Shown: positions 15,617-24,011, counted from the stretch's first letter. The stretch: DNA of 64,000 nucleotides from Mycobacterium kansasii ATCC 12478 (GCF_000157895.3 NC_022663.1:5332001-5396000), one strand, 5' to 3'. A program made the numbers and translations. The notes: generated by a model from the letters alone, not told the origin.

Positions 15617-16548
15617 CACCGGCCCAATGGTTGTTCTCGAGCAGTCCTCAGCGCAGCTTTCGCCGCCTCGAGGTCGGGTTTGAGCTGCAGTGCGCTTTCG
15701 AAAGCGGCGATCGCAGCAGTTGAGTTACCCAGGTCTTGGTGGGTCTTGCCCAAGTTCAGATAGAACGCCGGGTCCTTCGGGTAAATCTCGATTGCTTGTG
15801 AAATCAACTCAAGCGCGCGCTCTGGTTGCCCGGATTGACGCGCAATCACACCTAACACGTGCATGGCATCAAACTGACGCGGCTCGATGCGCAGGGCTTC
15901 TTCGCACGTCGCACGAGCGTCATCTGAACGGCCCTGCTGGTGTGCGGCCAGCGCTTGCCGGACGAGGTCATGGGTGCGGATTTCCGCCGCCTTCGTGTCG
16001 AAGCCCAGCGTGGGCCGTTTGTCGAAGGCCCACGCCGCGTGTTCGTCGTTCTTGTCGACGTAATGCAAGAAGACCTGGATCTGCTGATTGCCGGTGTAGG
16101 CCTTGCGCCAGTGCACCACGTCGATGCCCCGGTAACAGACCAAATCGCCGGGGTTCAAGACTAGTTCGGTGTCTGCCATGTAAAGAGGCCACGGCTCAGG
16201 GTCAACATCAACGCACAGCGATGCGCTGTATTGGCAACTCGCACCGTCGGTGTGTTTTTCCAGCACGGCGCCGTTCCAATAGATCCGGCAGTAGCTATAC
16301 GTGGGCACCAACTCCTTGTCGCTGACCTGCCGTACAACGGGCGCGACCGTGAGCAGCAGTGCCTCGCATACCGGGTGGCTATAACACGCCCAGCTGTCCG
16401 GGCATTGACGGTCCCCGAAGTGCTTGGTGTCGGACAGCGGCACGCCGTTCATGGCGTAGGCAGCATCTTTCGAGATGACCAGTGAATCTTTGATGAGTTG
16501 GAGCATCTGCGGGTTCACCGCTTCTCTGACAACTTCGTAGAGTTCCAT
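15616..16548 (-). CDS. 2OG-Fe(II) oxygenase fused to TPR repeats
   Basis: About 310 aa. Residues 1-190 look like an iron/2-oxoglutarate dioxygenase: LEKHTDGASCQYSASL gives His-x-Asp, and NPGDLVCYRGIDVVHWRK gives the distal His with a basic residue for 2OG. Residues ~200-310 hold three tetratricopeptide repeats (ARATCEEALRIEP, ALELISQAIEIYP, AIAAFESALQLKP). Such enzymes hydroxylate proteins or peptides, and the TPR part could bind the precursor. The ATG at 16548 is preferred over a TTG nine bases upstream; neither has a strong ribosome site. It lies 39 bp after the leader-like peptide gene and overlaps the cupin gene. Substrate unknown. Confidence 0.75.
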   Translation of the reverse strand: MELYEVVREAVNPQMLQLIKDSLVISKDAAYAMNGVPLSDTKHFGDRQCPDSWACYSHPVCEALLLTVAPVVRQVSDKELVPTYSYCRIYWNGAVLEKHTDGASCQYSASLCVDVDPEPWPLYMADTELVLNPGDLVCYRGIDVVHWRKAYTGNQQIQVFLHYVDKNDEHAAWAFDKRPTLGFDTKAAEIRTHDLVRQALAAHQQGRSDDARATCEEALRIEPRQFDAMHVLGVIARQSGQPERALELISQAIEIYPKDPAFYLNLGKTHQDLGNSTAAIAAFESALQLKPDLEAAKAALRTAREQPLGR

Positions 16549-16587
16549 GTGGAGCAAGCGCGGGCAATCGGTTGGGTGAATGAACGT

Positions 16588-16785
16588 TCAGCCGACGGAT
16601 TCTCGCGTGTCCGTGAACTGTAGTGCGAAGCCGGACGGCAGCGACTTGCCGCTGACCTGACGAATCGCTGCGGCGGGATCGGACAGGCATAGCTGGCGGA
16701 ATTCCCAGTCGGTCTGGGCGCGCTTGAACACCTGGCGAACCGCGGATCGTAGTTCGTCCTCGGTCAGGATCGGGGGATCGTCCAT
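16588..16785 (-). CDS. NHLP-like leader peptide without a cysteine core (65 aa)
   Basis: A 65-aa protein with a good ribosome site (AGAGGAG, 5 nt from the ATG). Residues 20-57 follow the nitrile-hydratase-like leader peptide (NHLP) pattern: RAQTDWEFRQLCLSDPAAAI, then GKSLPSGFALQF. NHLP leaders normally precede a Gly-Gly site and a core peptide. Here the protein ends about eight residues later (TDTRESVG), with only Thr and Ser and no Cys in the tail. It may be a precursor modified without lanthionine rings, a stand-alone leader acting in trans, or a truncated gene. It lies 45 bp after lanM3 and just before the 2OG oxygenase gene. Confidence 0.65.
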   Translation of the reverse strand: MDDPPILTEDELRSAVRQVFKRAQTDWEFRQLCLSDPAAAIRQVSGKSLPSGFALQFTDTRESVG

Positions 16786-16830
16786 TCTCGCTCCTCTGGT
16801 CTCGGTGCTCCGGTCGTGCTTGGCCGATGA

Positions 16831-19800
16831 TTACGTCAGCAGCAGAACCGCGGGCAAATCGTCGGGATAGGCAACGCGCAGCAGCTCATAGCCGACTCCG
16901 GCCGCGCCCATGAACAAGTTCGGGCTTCGGAAGCCATGGCGGAAAGTGATCGCGAAATCCCCGATGCGCCCGGCCCGTGCTACCACGCGCGAGCTGATCT
17001 GGAGCGCTTCCCGGGTCCATGATGGGTCATCGAGCACCTGACCGGCCGTCAGTAGCGTCTCCACCAAACCCATGTTGCCGCAACAGATATGATCGCGTGG
17101 CAACAGACCGCAATCACGGGTGGTTGCCAACGCGGCCGCGATGTCGCGACGGATCTCAGGGGAATCGAGTGCGGGCAGGCCACCCAGGCGTGCCAAGCCG
17201 ATCCCGGGGGCGCCGTGGCACCAGAACACGCCAAACCCGGGCTGGTCCACAGTCATTCCCGGATAGCGGACCTCCCGGCGGTCGTGCCAGTTGTTCTTTT
17301 CGGGAGAAAACTCCGAAGCTTCGAAGCGCACCGCTTCCCTGGCTGCTTCCAGGAATTCGCGTTCGTCCGTTGCGCCGAACAGCGCGGCCAGGGCGTAGGC
17401 GATGCCCGCCGCTCCGTGCGACATGCCGGTCAGGTGTTTGCCGGCAAGGGTGGCCCACGTCCGGTGCCCGGAGGCCGTCGGGCTGCGTGCGTCTAGTAAA
17501 TGTCGGCCGCATGCCTCGGCGATGGCGAGCAATTCCGGATCGTTGCCGGCACGCCAGCACGCGAGCAGGCACAGGATCGCTCCGGCCCCGCCTCCGAGGA
17601 CATCGAATGCCTTGTCCCCGTTCACCATCTCCGGGCCGATCCGGCGGGCCGCGCCGACCGCTTCTTCGACCAGGCCGCCATCGTCCAGCAGGACCCCGAC
17701 GCGCGCGAGGGCGTATGCCACCGAGGGAAATCCCAGCAGGCCGCCGATCCCGAGCGATGCGATGTCGTGGCTGTCGGCCTTGGCGAGCCAGCGGCGCACG
17801 ATCGCCAAGGCGGCCCGCGCCGACTCACCGAATCCGAGATCCGGGGCCACCTTTTCGAGCGCGGCGAAGAACAGCGCTACCCCGCACCGGCCGTTGTAGA
17901 GTTCCAATTCCATTGCCCGCAAAGCGAATTCGTCACCCTGAGGTAGGCTCTTGAGAACCAGCCATCCCGGCTCGCCATTGGCTTGGCGAATTGCGGCGCG
18001 TTCCAGACCGCGTCCCAACGCGACCGCCTGGTCCACCAATTGCGCCCGGTCCAACGGCTCCATCTGCTCGTCGTCGTACTCGGCGGGCGGGGCATACCAG
18101 ATGAATCTTCTTGCATCGCGCGCATCCATCGACCCCCTGATCAGCTTGACCTGCCAGCAGAGGTCATCCTCGCCGAAATGCGACAAATTCTGCTGCGATT
18201 GGTTGAATGCGGAATCGGTGAAACACGCTTGCGCCGTTTCGCCGGACGGCAGTACGAGCGAATCGCTGTCTCCGCGCGCGGTGAATTTCGGTACATCGGT
18301 TCGCCAGCATGCCGCCACCTCCTCGCGGACGAGCGGCCAAAGCTCAAGCCGCCGTTTGTCATGCAGGAACGGCCGCGACAGCACGTCCAACTGGATGTCG
18401 AAGTCAATGCCTTCGCGCAGGCAGTCGGGGTGGCAGGCGCTGTTGAGGACGGACATGTAATGCATGGTGCTGCGAAGGATGAAACGTGCCGGGTAAGTGA
18501 AGATCTCGCGAAATGGGCTGTCCGGCGCCAGAAGCTGTTCCCGGTGGGACGTCAATAGCCGGTAGACCGACTGGAAGCCGTCGACAATCTCCTCGACATT
18601 GCTGTCCGGGGACAGGTATTGCTCTTCGAAACGCGGCAGGTTATCCCCCTGCTTGGCCTTGACCCTTCCGTATCGATATCCCAATCCGTCGGTGTTGATG
18701 TGCTGCCAGGTCAAGACTTCATATTCGCCTTCTTCATCCGCAGATCGCGCGATCGCCGAAATGTCGTAGTGGCGGTGTTGGCCCTTGACAGGATTCGGGA
18801 GGAAGTGGGTGGCCAAGACGGATCGCCCCAGCCGCCGGGCGACTTCATCCGTGAGTTCAGAATCGTCGGTGGCCATCGGATGGCTGTAGATGGTCTCGAG
18901 GTCCACCGGCACCGGATATTCCCCGCAGGCGATCAGGTTCTCGAAGTGAAAGTCGGTGCCGTTGAAGGCGTAGAGCAAGCACAGGAGCGCGCCTGACCTG
19001 CGGTAGAAGCGCCTAACCTGGTCGTCGCACTCGCAGGCCCGGTTGTCGATGAATTCCACCCACCCGTATCCGTCGCGCTCGAGCATTTTCAGCACCGGAA
19101 ACGCGGGATCTGCACCGAGTGTGTTCAGCCAAGTGGTGAAGCGGAAGTACGCCGCTTCCAGTGCCAGATCCTTCGGCTTGTAGATCAGCATTTCCCCGGT
19201 GGCGAACTCGATGGCGACCACCGACTTGCCGCCGAAGTGGGGATCTGACAAATCCATCTTGATGGCCGCGAGATCACCGGGGTTGGCGATACCGAAGATC
19301 CGGCCGATGTCTGCGCGGTCGGCTCGCAGCCGGGCGAGGAACTCGGCGCTGTTGGCCACCCACTGCAGCACAGCGACCGCCATCAGCCTTGCCATCACGC
19401 AATACTCTGCGAACAAGGGCCGCCAGCCGGTTCTCCGGATGTCCGCGACAAACTCCAGATACGCGGTCCTTGACTCGTGTGCCCGTGCGGGGTCCGGACA
19501 GGGCAGCCCGTCGAGTTGACGGCACGCCAGATAAGTGCGGAACTCCAACTCCAGCACCCGCGAGGAAATTCGTGAGAGGGCTTGCAGCAGAGAATGTTCC
19601 ATGCTGCCGCGAACCTGGACCGGCAGCGTGCGGTAGTCGCTGGCGGCTTCTGTCAGCCGGTTTTCGGCAACGGCGAGGAATGGCAGCAGCAGATCCTCGA
19701 ATGGCACCGGCGTATCCGCGTGCAGAAAGGGCGGCTCGCGGTCGCCTCCGGTACCGATGCCACCGGCAGCGCCCGCCCGTAACACCTCGTCCAACACCTC

Positions 19801-20100
19801 AGTCCACGTCGGCATGGCGAAGACTTCCGGCCTCGCTACGTCTCCGAGCAATGCCCGTACGCTTTCCTGGTCCAGCGAGTCGAGCGACAACCGGCGGCGA
19901 AACTGGCCGGCGTCGCCGTCGGCGACGATCTTGCACCACTTCTTCAGCCGTGCCGCGGCTTCACGCGAAACCCCGGCCGAGTCGAAGGCATCTGTATGCG
20001 TGATGCGTTCGCGCAGGGAACTCGCTCGGGACACCAACGCGAGGCGCTCCGCATGGCTCAGTTCCACCTCGGGCCGCGTTGCCGGCCCTTTCACTTGCAC
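16831..20100 (-). CDS. Class II lanthipeptide synthetase LanM3
   Basis: A 1089-aa LanM, divergent from LanM1 and LanM2. The dehydratase half has GGKSVVAIEF, the lysine motif IYKPKDL, GTDFHFEN (Asp-x-His-x-x-Asn) and PVDLETI. The cyclase half has MSHGAAG, WCHGAPG (Cys961) and ICCGNMG (Cys1006-Cys1007), so again the ProcM-like three-cysteine zinc site. The GTG start at 20100 is preceded by GGGGGTGA; a second in-frame GTG lies two codons later. Base composition is normal, without the G/T skew of lanM1 and lanM2. The likely substrate is LanA4, encoded 113 bp upstream on the same strand. The NHLP-like peptide downstream is another candidate. Confidence 0.92.
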   Translation of the reverse strand: MQVKGPATRPEVELSHAERLALVSRASSLRERITHTDAFDSAGVSREAAARLKKWCKIVADGDAGQFRRRLSLDSLDQESVRALLGDVARPEVFAMPTWTEVLDEVLRAGAAGGIGTGGDREPPFLHADTPVPFEDLLLPFLAVAENRLTEAASDYRTLPVQVRGSMEHSLLQALSRISSRVLELEFRTYLACRQLDGLPCPDPARAHESRTAYLEFVADIRRTGWRPLFAEYCVMARLMAVAVLQWVANSAEFLARLRADRADIGRIFGIANPGDLAAIKMDLSDPHFGGKSVVAIEFATGEMLIYKPKDLALEAAYFRFTTWLNTLGADPAFPVLKMLERDGYGWVEFIDNRACECDDQVRRFYRRSGALLCLLYAFNGTDFHFENLIACGEYPVPVDLETIYSHPMATDDSELTDEVARRLGRSVLATHFLPNPVKGQHRHYDISAIARSADEEGEYEVLTWQHINTDGLGYRYGRVKAKQGDNLPRFEEQYLSPDSNVEEIVDGFQSVYRLLTSHREQLLAPDSPFREIFTYPARFILRSTMHYMSVLNSACHPDCLREGIDFDIQLDVLSRPFLHDKRRLELWPLVREEVAACWRTDVPKFTARGDSDSLVLPSGETAQACFTDSAFNQSQQNLSHFGEDDLCWQVKLIRGSMDARDARRFIWYAPPAEYDDEQMEPLDRAQLVDQAVALGRGLERAAIRQANGEPGWLVLKSLPQGDEFALRAMELELYNGRCGVALFFAALEKVAPDLGFGESARAALAIVRRWLAKADSHDIASLGIGGLLGFPSVAYALARVGVLLDDGGLVEEAVGAARRIGPEMVNGDKAFDVLGGGAGAILCLLACWRAGNDPELLAIAEACGRHLLDARSPTASGHRTWATLAGKHLTGMSHGAAGIAYALAALFGATDEREFLEAAREAVRFEASEFSPEKNNWHDRREVRYPGMTVDQPGFGVFWCHGAPGIGLARLGGLPALDSPEIRRDIAAALATTRDCGLLPRDHICCGNMGLVETLLTAGQVLDDPSWTREALQISSRVVARAGRIGDFAITFRHGFRSPNLFMGAAGVGYELLRVAYPDDLPAVLLLT

Positions 20101-20213
20101 GTGTTGATCACCCCCGACGGCAGCAGTCCCGAGGCTTCGGGGCTAACCCGCGTCAACAACCCGCTGCCTCGACGGCGTCGCCTGGGCAACGTTTGAACTC
20201 GGTGCCGTCGAGC

Positions 20214-20378
20214 CTAGTAGCGGGACTTCGAGAACGTACAGGGAAATTGACTGCAGCAGTTGTAGATAATGGAACTTTGGAAGTTGCTGTCAGCGCGTTC
20301 CTCATCGCCAGGCTCTTCCTGAAGCTTCTCCACCATCAGAAAAGGCGGCAATTCCAGAGTCAGCTTGTTACCGGTCAC
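20214..20378 (-). CDS. Lanthipeptide precursor LanA4 (54 aa)
   Basis: A small gene found by reading the minus strand upstream of lanM3. The GTG start (20376-20378) follows a strong Shine-Dalgarno, GGAGGGAG at 20384-20391. The 54-aa product starts MTGNKLTLELPPFLMVEKLQ and continues with an acidic stretch, EEPGDEERAD. The C-terminal core (residues 31-54) has Ser31, Ser35, Ser36, Cys41-Cys42, Ser43, Cys47, Thr48, Ser50 and Ser52. An acidic leader, a Ser/Thr/Cys tail and the position directly before lanM3 make it a good precursor candidate. The leader does not resemble that of LanA1-LanA3, so LanM3 probably recognises a different leader. The exact cleavage site is not evident. Confidence 0.75.
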   Translation of the reverse strand: MTGNKLTLELPPFLMVEKLQEEPGDEERADSNFQSSIIYNCCSQFPCTFSKSRY

Positions 20379-20508
20379 GTTAACTCCCTCCAACTTCCCG
20401 TTCCTTGAGCCGCGGGGTTCAGGATGCGAATCGCACCGTGTGCAGACGAAATCAGCGCGGAACAGTCTCCCGTTCGTTAACGATAGCCGCCCGCAAACCG
20501 GCGCGGTA

Positions 20509-20522
20509 GGGCCAAAGGTCCC
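20509..20522 (-). promoter_or_regulatory. DosR-like dyad upstream of lanA4-lanM3
   Basis: On the minus strand GGGACCTTTGGCCC matches 11 of the 14 central DosR positions (13 of 20 overall). After 23 nt comes TATCGTTAA, a candidate -10, at nearly the same spacing as the elements after the lanA1 and lanA3 boxes. Weaker than box 1; the shared geometry is the main support. Confidence 0.4.
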
Positions 20523-20819
20523 CGGAGATACCGAGGCTCGTTCCGGCGCCGGCGTCGATCTCTACCGGTTCCCGGCCCGTGATGGACGGTCGACCCGGAC
20601 GAGAGTCGAAAGGCCCTGCCGCCACATCGCTGGAAAGGCGAGACTCGACGCATCGATGTTCTGGCGGCAAGCAGGCAAGCAAAGCCCTCGGCTGAATTGC
20701 TTTGATCTGGAATGATTTAGCGGGAAGAAGGAGATGGGTCGGTGGGTGAATGGGTCGGCGTCCGGGCCGTCCGCAAGGACCACGTCGTCGGCGTGCGACC
20801 TGCGGCCGGCAGACGTATC

Positions 20820-21007
20820 GGTTGGCCCGTCATCCCGATGACCGGCTTCCACGTGGTGGAGAGTGGGGTTTTCAGTCGCGACGGCGAGCAGATCGTCTCT
20901 GCCAGTGATGATTTCAGGTGGCATTTGTGGGATGCGGTTATCGTCCGACGGGTTGGACGCACGCTGGGGGCCCACGCGGGGGCGGTGAAAATCGTCGCTT
21001 TCAGCGG
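20820..21007 (+). pseudogene. WD40-repeat gene fragment
   Basis: The frame reads GWPVIPMTGFHVVESGVFSR, DGEQIVSASDD, HLWDA, then GRTLGAHAGAVKIVAFS. This is one degenerate WD40 repeat with the start of the next (G.PL.GH...V..VAFS.DG..IVSAS.D...LWDA). No start, signal peptide or further repeats exist, and the frame runs on into the next gene. It is a broken end of a WD40 protein such as those in some actinobacterial kinases. Confidence 0.6.
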
Positions 21008-21041
21008 CCTGGGTAGCTCTTGGCATCGCACACGTCGCCGC

Positions 21042-21596
21042 ATGTCCAGGCTTGGCAATGGCCGGTCAGGTTTGGCCATCAGGCTGGTCGCATGTGCGGC
21101 CGCAGCCCTCGTGGTCGCTCTGACGTGCACGATCCGCGCGACGGCCGATGCCGGCCCGGTGCGCGGCCGCGATGTCGGTTACATCCCCGCGTCGGCCAGC
21201 CGCACCGGGTCGGGTGAACACGCTCGTCGGCCGGAGACGGTGCCGTTGGATGAGCCCGCCCCGTCAGACGTGGTGGGGACAACCTGGCGATTCGCCGAGG
21301 TTATGGGTGCAGCCACGCCGACGACGATCGCGGCAACATTGGAGCTTTTGTCAAATGGCGAGGCGGTAGGGTTCTCGGGCTGCAACCACTTTTTCGGGCG
21401 CTACGAAATGGATGGTTCCGTCCTGGCCTTTTCGGGGCTCTCCTACACCAAGAAGATGTGCGATCCGGACATCATGCAGGTGGAGTACGGAGTGCAGGCC
21501 GCGCTGGATCGCACTCGTAGCGTGACCGGCCCACCAGGTGAGCTCTACCTGTTGGCCTCCGACGGCACCACGCTTGCGCGTTTGGTCGCCCCTTGA
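21042..21596 (+). CDS. Secreted META/HslJ-domain protein
   Basis: A 184-aa protein from ATG 21042, beginning with a basic N-terminus and a hydrophobic signal segment (LVACAAAALVVALTCTIRA). The C-terminal ~105 residues are a META (DUF306, HslJ-like) domain: GTTWRFAEVMG, GFSGCNHFFGRYEMDG and TKKMCDPDIMQVE. These domains occur in envelope proteins of unknown function, sometimes heat-shock related. The frame is open upstream to 20742, but that part encodes the unrelated WD40 fragment, so the internal ATG before the signal peptide is the likely start. Confidence 0.65.
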   Translation: MSRLGNGRSGLAIRLVACAAAALVVALTCTIRATADAGPVRGRDVGYIPASASRTGSGEHARRPETVPLDEPAPSDVVGTTWRFAEVMGAATPTTIAATLELLSNGEAVGFSGCNHFFGRYEMDGSVLAFSGLSYTKKMCDPDIMQVEYGVQAALDRTRSVTGPPGELYLLASDGTTLARLVAP

Positions 21597-21832
21597 GGGC
21601 TGTGAAAGCTCTGCAAGCTCGGAACGCTCTGGCTCGGTCCTCGTAGGGGACTTGTGGGAATAGGAAAATGCCGGAGGGCGATTGCCGTCGCACCGGAAAG
21701 CTTGAAGTTGGTTTCGCGCAATGACCGCCAAGCCGCCCGTCGCACGAATCGGAGCACGATTATGGGGACCAGTCGCCGTCTGCGAACCCGGAAGAGAAAT
21801 GGGAGCGATCCGGGTGTCGCCCAGACGGCGAT

Positions 21833-22048
21833 TCAGTGTCGTGCGGGACGGCGGCTCGCCAGCGCGGTAAAACCTCCGGTGTCGTCGAAGAACGCCCACG
21901 TCCCGGAGTCGTTGACCTCCATACGCCATCCCAGCTCGGACTTGTCCGCGACAGAGCCGTCAAACCAGGCATGCGCGGCTTCGGCACTGGCAAGATTCTT
22001 CGTTGCGACAATCGCGCCGTGTGGGTCGATTACTCGAAACTCAACCAT
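21833..22048 (-). CDS. Small conserved-looking hypothetical protein (71 aa)
   Basis: A 71-aa acidic protein (MVEFRVIDPHGAIVATKNLA, then FDGSVADKSELGWRMEVN). AAAGGA lies about 11 nt before the ATG. Alternating hydrophobic and charged residues and an aromatic-rich centre suggest a small folded domain. I do not recognise the family. Confidence 0.5.
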   Translation of the reverse strand: MVEFRVIDPHGAIVATKNLASAEAAHAWFDGSVADKSELGWRMEVNDSGTWAFFDDTGGFTALASRRPARH

Positions 22049-22408
22049 GCGACCTGATTATCCTTTTCGCACTGCCTTCAATCGTCGGTAATGTGCAGCG
22101 GCCAAGTCGGGCAGCTCGTCAGCGCAGCCCATAGTCGGCGCGAAAACTCACCGGTAGACCGCTGGGGCCATAAACGCCATAAGGCGGCCCCGCTGTCACC
22201 GGCCAAGGCGTTTCTTTCGCGAGCCGCCCTGCTCGGCTCGGCCACGTTGGGCCGGACGCACTCACCGAGATTTACCTCAGCGCGATCTGCCCTGGCGCGT
22301 CGTGGCGGTGTAGATGTCGCGGCACAGGGCCGTCCCGCTTCGCGGGCACGGCCCTGCCCACGGGCTCGATGGTGAGGCCCGTATCGGTGCCCGGCTAGGC
22401 TGGCGGGC
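22049..22408. other. Intergenic region before ffh
   Basis: 360 bp between the small hypothetical gene and the ffh start. It must hold the ffh promoter, but I see no clear -10/-35 pair, hairpin or small gene in it. Confidence 0.4.
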
Positions 22409-24004
22409 GTGTTTGAATCGCTGTCCGACCGGTTGACCAGTGCCCTCCAGGGCCTGCGCGGCAAAGGTCGCCTGACCGACGCCGATATCGATGCCACGAC
22501 GCGTGAAATCCGGTTGGCGCTGCTGGAAGCCGACGTTTCGCTGCCCGTGGTCAGGGCGTTTGTCCACCGGATCAAAGAACGCGCCCGCGGCGCCGAGGTG
22601 TCCGGGGCACTCAATCCGGCACAACAGGTCGTCAAGATCGTCAACGACGAACTCATCGGCATCCTCGGCGGCCAGACCCGCGAACTGGTGTTCGCCAAGA
22701 CGCCGCCGACCGTCATCATGCTCGCCGGTCTGCAGGGCTCCGGTAAGACGACGCTGGCCGGCAAGCTCGCCGCGCGCCTCAAGAGCCAAGGACACACACC
22801 GCTGCTTGTGGCCTGCGACCTGCAGCGCCCGGCCGCGGTCAATCAGCTGCAGGTCGTCGGCCAACGCGCCGGGGTGACGGTGTTCGCCCCGCATCCCGGC
22901 GCATCACCTGAATCCGGACCCGGCGACCCGGTCGCCGTCGCCGCGGCGGGACTGGCCGAAGCCCGGGCCAAACACTTCGACGTCGTCATCGTCGACACCG
23001 CCGGACGGCTGGGCATCGACGAGGAGCTGATGGCCCAGGCCGCCGCCATCCGGGACTCCATCGACCCCGATGAGGTGCTGTTCGTCCTGGACGCGATGAT
23101 CGGTCAAGATGCGGTAGCCACCGCTCAGGCGTTCGGCGAGGGCGTCGGCTTCAGCGGTGTGGTGTTGACCAAGCTGGACGGCGATGCCCGCGGCGGCGCG
23201 GCGCTGTCGGTCCGCGAAGTGACCGGTGTGCCAATCCTTTTCGCCTCCACCGGGGAGAAGCTGGAGGATTTCGACGTCTTCCACCCGGACCGGATGGCCA
23301 GCCGCATCCTGGGAATGGGCGATGTGCTGAGCCTGATCGAACAGGCCGAGCAGGTCTTCGACGCCCAGCGGGCCGAGGAAGCCGCGGTCAAGATCGGCGC
23401 CGGCGAGCTGACCCTGGAAGACTTCCTCGAGCAGATGCTCGCCGTCCGCAAGATGGGCCCCATCGGCAACCTGCTGGGCATGCTGCCCGGCGCGGGTCAG
23501 ATGAAGGAAGCGCTGGCCGAGATCGACGACAAGCAACTCGACCGGGTGCAGGCCATCATTCGCGGGATGACCCCCGAAGAGCGGGCCGACCCCAAGATCA
23601 TCAACGCGTCGCGGCGGCTGCGCATCGCCAACGGCTCGGGCGTGACGGTCTCCGAGGTCAACCAGCTCGTCGACCGATTCTTCGAAGCCCGCAAGATGAT
23701 GTCCTCGATGCTCGGCGGCATGGGCATCCCAGGTCTGGGCCGCAAATCCGCGACACGTAAATCCAAGGCGGCCCGAGGAAAAGCCGGCAAGAAGGGCAAG
23801 AAGGGGGCCCGCGGTCCAACACCGCCGAAGGTCAAGAGCCCCTTCGGCACGCCGGGTATGCCGGGCATGCCGGGTATGCCGGGTATGCCGGCAGGATTCC
23901 CGGACCTGTCGCACATGCCTGAAGGCCTCGACGAGCTGCCGCCCGGGCTGGCCGACTTCGACCTTTCCAAGCTCAAGTTCCCGGGCAACCCCGGCAAGAA
24001 GTAG
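22409..24004 (+). CDS. ffh: Signal recognition particle protein Ffh
   Basis: The SRP54 GTPase, which binds 4.5S RNA and signal sequences and targets nascent membrane proteins to FtsY and the translocon. 531 aa from a GTG start. The N domain (MFESLSDRLTSALQGLRGKG) is followed by the G domain with G1 GLQGSGKTT, DLQRPAA, VDTAGR (G3) and TKLDGDARGG (G4). The methionine-rich M domain begins around residue 330. The C-terminus adds a Lys-rich linker and a repeated Gly-Met-Pro stretch coded by 9-bp tandem repeats near 23850-23890. In M. tuberculosis it corresponds to Rv2916c. Confidence 0.97.
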   Translation: MFESLSDRLTSALQGLRGKGRLTDADIDATTREIRLALLEADVSLPVVRAFVHRIKERARGAEVSGALNPAQQVVKIVNDELIGILGGQTRELVFAKTPPTVIMLAGLQGSGKTTLAGKLAARLKSQGHTPLLVACDLQRPAAVNQLQVVGQRAGVTVFAPHPGASPESGPGDPVAVAAAGLAEARAKHFDVVIVDTAGRLGIDEELMAQAAAIRDSIDPDEVLFVLDAMIGQDAVATAQAFGEGVGFSGVVLTKLDGDARGGAALSVREVTGVPILFASTGEKLEDFDVFHPDRMASRILGMGDVLSLIEQAEQVFDAQRAEEAAVKIGAGELTLEDFLEQMLAVRKMGPIGNLLGMLPGAGQMKEALAEIDDKQLDRVQAIIRGMTPEERADPKIINASRRLRIANGSGVTVSEVNQLVDRFFEARKMMSSMLGGMGIPGLGRKSATRKSKAARGKAGKKGKKGARGPTPPKVKSPFGTPGMPGMPGMPGMPAGFPDLSHMPEGLDELPPGLADFDLSKLKFPGNPGKK

Positions 24005-24011
24005 CCACGCC

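Noticed and set aside
20820..21596. A single 284-aa WD40-META fusion protein
   Set aside because: The WD40 part is one broken repeat and the META part has its own start and signal peptide.
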